Below, in pieces: positions 44,091-51,481 of a stretch of DNA of 64,000 bases. The stretch covers positions 43,326-107,325 of the forward strand of contig JAZNSG010000003.1 in the NCBI GenBank assembly GCA_045591035.1, given 5' to 3'. How positions within the stretch are numbered: the first letter of the stretch is position 1; each line of letters starts with the position of its first letter. Below the pieces are notes generated by a model. The model ran no database searches and was not told the origin of the DNA. It worked only from the letters and a program-made list of their open reading frames with translations. A program made the translations under genes and the position numbers. This stretch comes from SIG440 sp045591035. Its GTDB lineage: Bacteria; Bacillota; Clostridia; Monoglobales; Monoglobaceae.

Positions 44091-44114
44091 AAATTTGAAA
44101 GGAGATGAGATATT

Positions 44115-45518
44115 TTGGTCGGAACACCATATATTCCTCAGACGATAACAGTGCATTTAGGTGCGCCTGATTCGGATGCGGAAAATGTTACGGTAAATTT
44201 TGCAGATTACATAAAAAATGTTGCGTCAAGTGAGATATATCCCACCTGGCCGGAAAATGCCATTCGTGCTAATATTTATGCAGAAATCTCCTATGCCCTT
44301 AATCGCATTTACACTGAGTGGTACAGGTCACGGAATTATCCCTTTGATATAACAAATTCCACAGCATTCGACCAGTCTTTTGTGAAAAATCGGGATATTT
44401 TTGAAAACATAAGCCGGATAGTGGATGAAATTTTCAATGACTATATCAGAAGGGAGGGGAGCCTGGAACCATTATTTGCTGCGTTTTGTGATGGCAGAGA
44501 GGTGGTTTGTGATGGCTTGTCTCAGTGGGGGAGTGTCGATTTGGCTAACCAAGGATACACCCCTTTTGAGATTCTTACCCGGTATTATGGCAATGATATA
44601 GAGCTTGTGAGAGATGCACCAATTCAAAATATAACACAGTCTTTCCCGGGTGAAACTTTGAGAATCGGGAGTTCGGGTCGTGATGTAAGAACCATCCAGA
44701 CACAACTCAACAGAATTTCCAAAGACTATCCATCCATACCCAAAATACAAAATACAGATGGTGTTTTTGGTGAGGCTACAGAAAATGCAGTCAGGGAATT
44801 TCAGCGGATTTTCAATCTTACGCCGGATGGACTTGTGGGGAAAGCAACCTGGTATAAAATCAAGTATATTTATGTGGCGGTTGCCAATCTTGCGGAATTG
44901 GACTCTGAGGGTATTCGTATAGCAGATATACCTAAACAGTTTGTGAGTGATATAAAATATGGAGACCGAGGCGAACCGGTGAGAGTGCTTCAATACTATC
45001 TTTCTTTGATTGCAGCTTATAATAATGCCATAAAGGCTCCAATTATTGATGGCATTTTTGGAGATGCAACACTGGAGGCAGTAAGAGCATTTCAGGGAGC
45101 TTATGGACTTGACGTCACCGGAGTTATAGCAGAAAGAGACTGGAATAAGTTGACAGAGGTGTATCTGGGAATATTGGAGCAAAACCCACCACTATACGAG
45201 GCGGGAGAGATTGTTCCGTATCCGGGGCGTCCACTCACAGTTGGGAGCAGTGGAGAAGCGGTCAGGGTTTTGCAGGAACGGTTGACTTTTATTTCGCAAT
45301 TTTTTGATAACATACAGAGTGTTGAGCCCACAGGGTATTTTGGGGAACAAACCAGGAATGCGGTAAACTCATTTTATGCAGATGAGGGGCTTCCGCAAAG
45401 GGGATTTGTGGGACCCGGAGGATGGAAACTTATTGAGGATACTTATTTTGAACTCAGGGCCGGAGATTTGAAGACAGAGAGTCAGTATCCGGGGGAGCCC
45501 GTGAAAGGAGAGGTATAA
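44115..45518 (+). CDS. SpoIID-like protein with peptidoglycan-binding repeats
   Basis: A 467-aa protein without an obvious signal peptide. Residues about 25-190 resemble SpoIID/LytB: WPENAIRANIYAEISYALNR aligns with the SpoIID segment carrying the catalytic Glu (here Glu47), and GLSQWGSVDLANQGYTPFEILTRYYGND matches the GMSQWG block. Then come three PG_binding_1 repeats (about 210-265, 300-350, 385-440; FGEATENAVREFQ, FGDATLEAVRAFQ, FGEQTRNAVNSFY). SpoIID is a glycan-strand lytic transglycosylase in sporulation. The missing export signal is odd. It starts with TTG after GGAGATGAG. Confidence 0.75.
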   Translation: MVGTPYIPQTITVHLGAPDSDAENVTVNFADYIKNVASSEIYPTWPENAIRANIYAEISYALNRIYTEWYRSRNYPFDITNSTAFDQSFVKNRDIFENISRIVDEIFNDYIRREGSLEPLFAAFCDGREVVCDGLSQWGSVDLANQGYTPFEILTRYYGNDIELVRDAPIQNITQSFPGETLRIGSSGRDVRTIQTQLNRISKDYPSIPKIQNTDGVFGEATENAVREFQRIFNLTPDGLVGKATWYKIKYIYVAVANLAELDSEGIRIADIPKQFVSDIKYGDRGEPVRVLQYYLSLIAAYNNAIKAPIIDGIFGDATLEAVRAFQGAYGLDVTGVIAERDWNKLTEVYLGILEQNPPLYEAGEIVPYPGRPLTVGSSGEAVRVLQERLTFISQFFDNIQSVEPTGYFGEQTRNAVNSFYADEGLPQRGFVGPGGWKLIEDTYFELRAGDLKTESQYPGEPVKGEV

Positions 45519-45519
45519 A

Positions 45520-46053
45520 ATGAATGGTAACAGATATATGTCAAGTCGTGATATGACGGGAAATATTAATGAACTTCAGACTTATCTCAGGTATATAGCA
45601 AAAAATATTGATGGTATACCGGTAATTGTTTCTGACGGGATTTATGGCTCTGAGACGCGTGAGGCGGTCAGCGAATTTCAACGGAGAATGGGGCTTCCGG
45701 TAACGGGGGAGGCGGATTTTGAGACCTGGGCCGCGATAGTTGAGGCTTATGATGAGTTATTCCAAAAGAATGAACTGCCACGAAAAGTTTCTGTGTATCC
45801 TTTGGAAATCCCCTATTTAAAGGAGGGAGATGAGTTTGAGGAAATCTATATGCTGCAGATTATGCTCAGGCGTTTGGCAAAGATTTTCAAAAACATAGAA
45901 ATGCCTGGTTTGACAGGCGTTTATGATGCAAAGACAAAAAGAGCGGTTCAAGACTTTGCGAGACTCTATGGAAAGCATAATGGTGAAGTGGTGGACAGAG
46001 AGCTTTGGAATGTTCTGACAGATACCTATAATGCTTTTACTCACAATGAATAG
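45520..46053 (+). CDS. Peptidoglycan-binding domain protein
   Basis: A 177-aa protein made of two PG_binding_1 repeats (about 15-75, YGSETREAVSEFQRRMGLP, and about 100-165, YDAKTKRAVQDFARLYG) and no catalytic domain or signal peptide. It starts 1 bp after the SpoIID-like gene with AAAGGAGAGG, so it is clearly in the same operon and possibly acts in the same complex. Confidence 0.8.
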   Translation: MNGNRYMSSRDMTGNINELQTYLRYIAKNIDGIPVIVSDGIYGSETREAVSEFQRRMGLPVTGEADFETWAAIVEAYDELFQKNELPRKVSVYPLEIPYLKEGDEFEEIYMLQIMLRRLAKIFKNIEMPGLTGVYDAKTKRAVQDFARLYGKHNGEVVDRELWNVLTDTYNAFTHNE

Positions 46054-46055
46054 TG

Positions 46056-46084
46056 TTGACTTTTCTTGATTGCTTTGCTAAAAT
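46056..46084 (+). promoter_or_regulatory. trmB promoter
   Basis: TTGACT (46056-46061) and TAAAAT (46079-46084) are 17 bp apart, starting 3 bp after the preceding stop codon. Confidence 0.75.
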
Positions 46085-46123
46085 ATAATGCGGACTATAT
46101 GCTAACGCAGGGGGATTTTATAT

Positions 46124-46762
46124 ATGAGAATGAGAAGGAAAAAGCACAGAGAGGAACGTATCGAAAATTGCTCACAGTTTATCATAGAGGATATTTTTAA
46201 ATATAAAGATGATTTAAAGTCGGCTTTTGAAAAGGAGGCGCCTCTGCACCTTGAAATAGGATGCGGCAAGGGTGGGTTTATCAGTACTTTAGCTGAACTT
46301 AATCCGAACATAAATTATATAGCATTTGAAAAAAATCTTGATGTTTTGGTACTTGCCATGGAAAAGGTTAAGGCAAAGAGCTTGTCTAATGTGAAGTTTG
46401 TACCGGGTGATGCAGGAATTCTGGGTGATTTGAGTGAACAATGGGGAGTAGAGAGACTTTATATAAATTTCTGTGACCCATGGAGTAAATGGGGACACAG
46501 AAAACGTCGACTCACCCATGAAAGATATTTGGGGATTTATAAAAAAATAATGGCTCAAAATGGTGAAATACACTTCAAAACCGATAATACAGGACTTTTT
46601 GAATTTTCCATTAACTCGTTTTCTGATTTTGGGTTCAGGTTAAAAAATATAACCCTCGATTTGCATAACAGCAAATTCGAGGGTAATGTGATGACTGAAT
46701 ATGAAAAACTTTTCTCTGACAAGGGTCAGCCTATTTACAGGTGTGAAGCTATTGTCGTTTAA
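46124..46762 (+). CDS. trmB: tRNA (guanine46-N7)-methyltransferase
   Basis: A 212-aa SAM-dependent enzyme that methylates G46 of tRNA. The SAM-binding motif is LEIGCGKGGF; the conserved INFCDPWSKWGHRKRRLTH block is present, and FKTDNTGLFEF follows. The start is an ATG after AGGGGG. Its last 14 bp overlap the end of the opposite-strand membrane gene. Confidence 0.95.
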   Translation: MRMRRKKHREERIENCSQFIIEDIFKYKDDLKSAFEKEAPLHLEIGCGKGGFISTLAELNPNINYIAFEKNLDVLVLAMEKVKAKSLSNVKFVPGDAGILGDLSEQWGVERLYINFCDPWSKWGHRKRRLTHERYLGIYKKIMAQNGEIHFKTDNTGLFEFSINSFSDFGFRLKNITLDLHNSKFEGNVMTEYEKLFSDKGQPIYRCEAIVV

Positions 46763-47186
46763 AGGTGATTGATGGGGTAAGAAACACCAAAATGTACATA
46801 GCCCCCTGTGCTACAAGGAAAGATACATAGTCATAGCTTGAAGTCAGAACGGGCTCTAAGAATCTGGTCTGAAAAAACAAGAATTTGTAATAATATGATT
46901 TGTTGATGTAAAACAATGCTGCTATTGCTGTGAGAACTGTTGTAGCGGTCAGTGCAGGAATGAAGTATTCCAGTGCGTATGAAGAGTTGAGATACAGACG
47001 CGACCATACTCTGCATTGAATAAACAGAAAAAGCAACAGTGCAGACAAATTTAAAATAGAGGAAATAAACCGGTTAGGCAAAGCGGACTCGCTTTTGTAT
47101 ACCATAATGGCAAAGACAATGGAACAACCGATTGATATTAAAAAACTTATTAGTGTTTGGGTTATAGTTCGATAAAGTGTGTACAT
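46749..47186 (-). CDS. Unknown four-helix membrane protein
   Basis: A 145-aa protein with about four membrane helices (starting MYTLYRTITQTLISFLISIG) and no domain I recognise. It has a plausible ribosome site (AAAGGG) and its own promoter, so it is probably real. It converges on trmB and overlaps its 3' end by 14 bp. Function unknown. Confidence 0.65.
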   Translation of the reverse strand: MYTLYRTITQTLISFLISIGCSIVFAIMVYKSESALPNRFISSILNLSALLLFLFIQCRVWSRLYLNSSYALEYFIPALTATTVLTAIAALFYINKSYYYKFLFFQTRFLEPVLTSSYDYVSFLVAQGAMYILVFLTPSITFKRQ

Positions 47187-47218
47187 GTCAGAACCCTTTC
47201 TTAATCAAATATAACTGT

Positions 47219-47247
47219 ATTTTAACATATTGGAATAAAAATTTCAA
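47219..47247 (-). promoter_or_regulatory. Promoter of the unknown membrane gene
   Basis: On the minus strand TTGAAA (47247-47242) and TAAAAT (47224-47219) are 17 bp apart, about 33 bp before the start. Confidence 0.7.
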
Positions 47248-47280
47248 GAGGAAAAATTATTAAAAAAATAATAAAAGGTA

Positions 47281-47309
47281 TTGACAAACAATGATGAGTG
47301 TGCTATTAT
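47281..47309 (+). promoter_or_regulatory. infC operon promoter
   Basis: TTGACA (47281-47286) and TATTAT (47304-47309) are 17 bp apart. It precedes a leader of about 145 nt. Confidence 0.85.
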
Positions 47310-47315
47310 ACTCAA

Positions 47316-47460
47316 GTAAAGCAGAAGGTCCGCTTCTCCCCTCAGCAGATAGCGAAAGGGTCAAAAGATTTTAGTTTTTTTGGTGCGGAGCTTTATGCTT
47401 CCGCACTTTTTGTATTTTTTGATGCTTGAAAAGTGCAAATTATTTTGGAGGTGTTTAGGT
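47316..47460 (+). promoter_or_regulatory. L20-leader-like autoregulatory region of infC-rpmI-rplT
   Basis: The leader contains GAAGGTCCGCTTC-type pairing near 47322-47340 and other short stems, then a terminator hairpin (47383-47406). In Bacillus subtilis L20 binds a leader mimic of 23S rRNA and causes early termination of this operon. Position, operon and terminator all agree with that model; the precise L20 site was not resolved. Confidence 0.65.
47383..47418 (+). terminator. Attenuator terminator before infC
   Basis: The stem GTGCGGA / TCCGCAC (47383-47389 with 47400-47406) is followed by TTTTTGTATTTTTT. It lies before the infC start, so it must be partly read through. Confidence 0.8.
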
Positions 47461-47976
47461 ATAGCTAAGCAAGAGTTAATGATTAACGAAGAAATCAAAG
47501 ACAAAGAAGTTCGTCTTATTGGTCCTGATGGAGGTCAGTTAGGGGTTGTTTCTGCGAAAGAAGCTTTGGCGATGGCAGATGAACACAATCTTGACCTTGT
47601 GAAGATTGCACCTCAGGCGAAACCGCCCGTGTGCCGCATCATGGATTACGGTAAACACAAGTTTGAACTTGCTAAACGCGAAAAAGAGGCGAAGAAAAAT
47701 CAAAAGGTTGTCAGTATCAAAGAGGTTCGTTTGAGCCCCAATATTGATAGTCATGATTTCAATACTAAGGTTAATCAGGGAATTAAATTCCTGAAGGACG
47801 GTGACAAGGTTAAGGTTTCAGTTCGTTTCAGGGGTCGTGAGATAACTCACAGTTCAGTTGGCAAAGACCTTCTCTTGAAAGTTAAAGATGCAATGGCGGA
47901 ATTTGGCGTTGTTGAAAAAGACATCAAGATGGAAGGCCGAAGCATGGCTATGTTTGTTACACCAAAGAAAGCATAA
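47461..47976 (+). CDS. infC: Translation initiation factor IF-3 (ATA start)
   Basis: IF-3 prevents subunit joining and checks initiator pairing. The 171-aa product has the N-terminal INEEIKDKEVRLIGPDGGQLG and the C-terminal block LKDGDKVKVSVRFRGREITH. The only well-placed start is ATA at 47461, ten bases after GGAGG and giving MAKQEL; the ATG at 47479 is too far from that site. Non-standard infC starts (ATT, ATA, ATC) are known to allow autoregulation, because IF-3 rejects them. The upstream frame to 47380 crosses the terminator. Confidence 0.93.
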   Translation: MAKQELMINEEIKDKEVRLIGPDGGQLGVVSAKEALAMADEHNLDLVKIAPQAKPPVCRIMDYGKHKFELAKREKEAKKNQKVVSIKEVRLSPNIDSHDFNTKVNQGIKFLKDGDKVKVSVRFRGREITHSSVGKDLLLKVKDAMAEFGVVEKDIKMEGRSMAMFVTPKKA

Positions 47977-48036
47977 GGCTGTTCGCTTATTCGGACGAAA
48001 GCTTTTAAAATTTTATTTATGGAAGGAGAATGAAAG

Positions 48037-48234
48037 ATGCCTAAAATTAAGACACATAAAGGCTCTGCAAAACGTTTCAGCGTTACAAAAAATGGTAAGG
48101 TTAAAAGAGGAAAGGCTTTTAGAAGTCACATCCTTAACAAAAAGACAACAAAGAGAAAAAGAAAGCTCAGAAAGAATGGTTACTTGTCAACAGCAAATGC
48201 TGCTACAATCAAGAGCATGATTCCTTACAAATAA
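48037..48234 (+). CDS. rpmI: Ribosomal protein L35
   Basis: A 65-aa basic protein with the L35 start PKIKTHKGSAKRFSVTKNGKVKR and a KKTTKRKRKLRKN core. The ATG follows GGAAGGAGAATG. It lies second in the infC operon. Confidence 0.96.
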   Translation: MPKIKTHKGSAKRFSVTKNGKVKRGKAFRSHILNKKTTKRKRKLRKNGYLSTANAATIKSMIPYK

Positions 48235-48264
48235 GGATTCACATATTTTGTGGTTGATGAGTGC

Positions 48265-48332
48265 GGAAAATACCGCAAGGATTTGGACGCGGAAAATATC
48301 GTGTCAAAAATACGGCGAAGAATAGTCTTCGC
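48265..48332 (+). promoter_or_regulatory. Hairpins between rpmI and rplT
   Basis: The 128-bp gap has GCGG/CCGC around AAAATA (about 48264-48277) and GCGAAGA/TCTTCGC around ATAG (48315-48332). It is unusually long for this operon. The hairpins could be processing or translational-control elements; no promoter was seen. Confidence 0.45.
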
Positions 48333-48362
48333 AATTTGTTTAAATGAAAGGAGTCTTTAGAT

Positions 48363-48707
48363 ATGGCAAGAGTTAAAGGTGCTATGAACACCAGAAAAAG
48401 ACATAAAAAGATATTGAAATTGGCTAAAGGATACAGAGGTGCAAAAAGTAAGTTGTTCAGAACTGCAAATCAGGCAGTTATGAAGTCACTTAGCTATGCA
48501 TACCGTGACAGAAAGCAAAAGAAGAGAAACTTCAGACAGCTTTGGATTGCTCGTATAAATGCAGCTGCAAGAATCAATGGCATAAGCTACAGCAAGTTCA
48601 TGAACGGGCTTAAGAAAAACGGCATTGAAATCAACAGAAAGATGCTCGCTGAAATCGCAGTTTCTGACCCTGCTGCTTTCGCAAAGCTTGTAGAGAAGGT
48701 TAAATAG
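48363..48707 (+). CDS. rplT: Ribosomal protein L20
   Basis: A 114-aa basic protein starting ARVKGAMNTRKRHKKILKLAKGYRGAKSKLF, which binds 23S rRNA early in large-subunit assembly and usually represses its own operon. The ATG follows GAAAGGAG. It ends before a strong terminator. Confidence 0.96.
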   Translation: MARVKGAMNTRKRHKKILKLAKGYRGAKSKLFRTANQAVMKSLSYAYRDRKQKKRNFRQLWIARINAAARINGISYSKFMNGLKKNGIEINRKMLAEIAVSDPAAFAKLVEKVK

Positions 48708-48719
48708 TTTTGGTTTATA

Positions 48720-48752
48720 AAAAGTTATACCGCACACGCGGTATAACTTTTT
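48720..48752 (+). terminator. Terminator of infC-rpmI-rplT
   Basis: The stem AAAGTTATACCGC / GCGGTATAACTTT around ACAC is followed by TT. The T run is partly in the stem. Confidence 0.85.
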
Positions 48753-48792
48753 CGCACACTTGAGAAGATATTTCGGACGGGAGTTTTGCTTT

Positions 48793-49503
48793 ATGACAGA
48801 AGAACAGATATATAATCCGGTGACCGGTATCAACCAAATGATTTCGGATATTGAGGATTTTGTAAATCCTATGATTTTTAAATTGCAGCCATTTATCAGA
48901 CTTATGGGGATAATAAATGTTTATCTTGTAATAACACTATTTTTTTGGATGATTTATTATTTGGTTTTCAGAAGAAAACACAGGATAACATCAAAGCTTA
49001 AGGACAGTCGTATGTATGTTTTTGCCGGTATTATGCTGGCGCTTTATGTTTTTCTTTCGAAAACACCCATCAAGATAGGTCCGGTTATGAGTATAAATCT
49101 TGGGATTTTTGTTATGCCTATATTTGCCAAGAAATATGGACCGCTCATGGGGGGTATTTTCGGATTATTGCAGTACATAGGCGTTTATGTTTTGAATGTT
49201 GGAGGTACATTTGATTTATCCACCATGCTTTTGGCTTCGGTCAGCGGTATGATATACGGGCGATTTTTGTACATGAGAAAACTTACGTATTTGAGATGCT
49301 TTTTGTCGAAGTTGGTTGTGAATGTAGTATGTAATATTATATTTGTACCAATGCTGACGGGAGACAGCCTGACAACGGAAGTTGCGGATTCCATTACCCA
49401 TACAATTGTGTCAAACATTATACTTGCACCAATTCAGGCGGTTGTTATTTATTACGCTTTTAAAGCACTTAAACGGATTGAACGATTTTTTACTGAAGAT
49501 TAG
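48793..49503 (+). CDS. ECF transporter S component, FolT-like
   Basis: A 236-aa membrane protein. After an extra N-terminal helix (about 30-50), the region RMYVFAGIMLALYVFLSKTPIKIGPVMSINLGIF and GPLMGGIFGLLQYIG matches folate-family S components of energy-coupling-factor transporters. It would bind folate or a similar vitamin and use a shared EcfA/A'/T module not in this window. I start at ATG 48793, nine bases after GGGAG. No riboswitch or promoter is visible in the 40 bp after the rplT terminator. Confidence 0.78.
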   Translation: MTEEQIYNPVTGINQMISDIEDFVNPMIFKLQPFIRLMGIINVYLVITLFFWMIYYLVFRRKHRITSKLKDSRMYVFAGIMLALYVFLSKTPIKIGPVMSINLGIFVMPIFAKKYGPLMGGIFGLLQYIGVYVLNVGGTFDLSTMLLASVSGMIYGRFLYMRKLTYLRCFLSKLVVNVVCNIIFVPMLTGDSLTTEVADSITHTIVSNIILAPIQAVVIYYAFKALKRIERFFTED

Positions 49504-49518
49504 ATTTGGAGAGTAAGA

Positions 49519-50301
49519 ATGATTTTAAGTATAACAGGTAAGGATAACAAAAACTTAAAGCTTGTGCGACAGTTGCGGAAAAAGAGTGTTCGTGAGGCTG
49601 AGAGATGCTTCGTTGCTGAGGGCCGGAAGATGGTGCTTGAGGCGCTTGAATATGTGCCGCAGCGTATAGAGTTTGTTGTGGTGAGTGAGGACTTTTGCAC
49701 GAAAGATGCACGTATTGTTGAAAAATGTGCAGAGGTTTGTGAAAGGATTTATTCGGTACCTGAAAACATATTTGATGGCCTTTCTGATACTGACACGCCT
49801 CAAGGTATTTTGGCTGTTATTAAAATCAGTGATAAGGATTTTGTGCCAACTGCAGAGAATACACGTGTTCTTGTTCTTGACGGGGTATCGGAGCCGGGGA
49901 ATATGGGCACCATTATCCGTACAGCAGAGGCGTTTGGCTTTGATGGTATATATTTGATGAAAGGCTGTACAGACATTTATGCGCCGAAAACTGTGCGTTC
50001 TACCATGGGTTCGATTTTTCGTATGAAGTTCAGCTCTGCTTGTACTGCTTTGGATATTGAAAATCTCAAAGAGTGTGGGTTTTCCTTGGTGGTTACAGCT
50101 TTGGATGGTGCTGTTGAATTAGAGAATTTTAAGGTGCCGGAGAAAATTGCTGTTGTTATCGGGAACGAGGCTCATGGCGTTTGCGATGAGATTAAGGCTC
50201 TTGCAGATTACAAGGTTAAAATCAGCATGGATGGACTTGCGGAATCGCTGAATGCTGCTGTGGCTGCGGGGATAACTATGCATTGGGTTACCAAAAATTA
50301 A
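49519..50301 (+). CDS. TrmH/RlmB-type RNA 2'-O-methyltransferase
   Basis: A 260-aa SPOUT methyltransferase: N-terminal substrate-binding domain (VREAERCFVAEGRKMVLEA, L30e-like) and C-terminal knot with LDGVSEPGNMGTIIRTAEAFG, IGNEAHGV and MDGLAESLNAAVA. It methylates a ribose in rRNA or tRNA; the exact site is not known. It lies 15 bp after the ECF gene. Confidence 0.9.
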   Translation: MILSITGKDNKNLKLVRQLRKKSVREAERCFVAEGRKMVLEALEYVPQRIEFVVVSEDFCTKDARIVEKCAEVCERIYSVPENIFDGLSDTDTPQGILAVIKISDKDFVPTAENTRVLVLDGVSEPGNMGTIIRTAEAFGFDGIYLMKGCTDIYAPKTVRSTMGSIFRMKFSSACTALDIENLKECGFSLVVTALDGAVELENFKVPEKIAVVIGNEAHGVCDEIKALADYKVKISMDGLAESLNAAVAAGITMHWVTKN

Positions 50302-50321
50302 AGTGAAAGTTTTTGATTAAT

Positions 50322-51461
50322 ATGGATATTTTATATGAGCTGTGGATTCATGCCATCTGTGGTTTTGAACCGGAGATTGCGGCAAAGGCAGCAAATGCAT
50401 TTGAAAATACAAAAAAGAGTTTCAACTCACCTGAAATTGACGCCAGACGTCTCAGAGAGGTTGGGCTTGCCGGGGATTTTATAAAAAGGTTTACGGAACC
50501 GGAATTTTTTAAGGAAGCAAAAGATATAATAAAATACTGTGATGATAATGGAATACGGATACTGTCACGTGAAGATGAGGAATACCCTGAGAGTTTGAAA
50601 CATATTGATATTCCGCCCAGACTGCTGTTTGTGAAAGGTAAGAGACTTGATTCCCTTGGTGATACCTTTGTGTCGGTTGTGGGGTGCAGAAGACCTACTG
50701 ACCAGGGCAAGGTTATGGCTTTTGGAATTGGGAAAAGCCTTGCGGAGAATGGTATTGTAACGGTAAGCGGAATGGCAGAGGGCATTGATGGAGAGGCTCA
50801 TCGTGGTGCTTTGGAGGGTAAAGGCCCGACTGTGGCTGTGCTTGCGGGGAGCGTTGATGCTGTTTATCCTGCTTGTCATGAGGGGCTGTATCGCAAAATA
50901 CTTGAAAGCGGAGCGGTAGTGTCAGAGAGACCGCCCAGAACGGTAGTGAAGCGGTATTTTTATCAGCAGAGAAACCGGATAGTTATTGGGATGTCCAAGG
51001 GTACTGTTGTGGTTGAGGGCAAGGAAAGAAGCGGGACAGCGATATCTGCACGACTTGCACTTGACAACAATCGCGATGTGTTTGCTGTGCCGGGAAGCCC
51101 GGTGGCTTGGCAATCAGAACTTCCGAACAGGTTAATTGAAGAGGGGGCTATGGTTGTAAGCAAAACAAGCACTCCGGCAGAGTTTTACAAAGATGAAAAT
51201 TCGGCTTTGTATGTTGGTACGATTAATCGTGCAAATGAAGGCGAAGAGATTGACAATACAGAAAAAGTGGTTGAAATACCACGGACAAATGATGATAGAA
51301 TACTTGATTTTATGAAAGAAAAAGGCAGAACTGTTTATGCTGAAGAAATAGCAGAAGCGTTAGATATTCCCACTGCAGTGCTGGGAAGCAGACTTACGAT
51401 ACTAAGTATTAAGGGTTTAATCAGGCAGGAAAGTGGGAACAGATATATTCTTGTTAAATAG
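50322..51461 (+). CDS. dprA: DNA processing protein DprA
   Basis: A 379-aa DNA-processing protein that binds incoming single-stranded DNA and loads RecA in natural transformation. It has the Rossmann-like core FVSVVGCRRPTDQGK, GMAEGIDGEAHRGAL and GKERSGTAISARLAL, and a C-terminal winged helix (about 325-375). ATG 50322 gives a good N terminus; a TTG at 50313 is possible. dprA before topA is a common Firmicutes order. Confidence 0.93.
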   Translation: MDILYELWIHAICGFEPEIAAKAANAFENTKKSFNSPEIDARRLREVGLAGDFIKRFTEPEFFKEAKDIIKYCDDNGIRILSREDEEYPESLKHIDIPPRLLFVKGKRLDSLGDTFVSVVGCRRPTDQGKVMAFGIGKSLAENGIVTVSGMAEGIDGEAHRGALEGKGPTVAVLAGSVDAVYPACHEGLYRKILESGAVVSERPPRTVVKRYFYQQRNRIVIGMSKGTVVVEGKERSGTAISARLALDNNRDVFAVPGSPVAWQSELPNRLIEEGAMVVSKTSTPAEFYKDENSALYVGTINRANEGEEIDNTEKVVEIPRTNDDRILDFMKEKGRTVYAEEIAEALDIPTAVLGSRLTILSIKGLIRQESGNRYILVK

Positions 51462-51481
51462 AGTAAAGCGGAGGAAAACAG

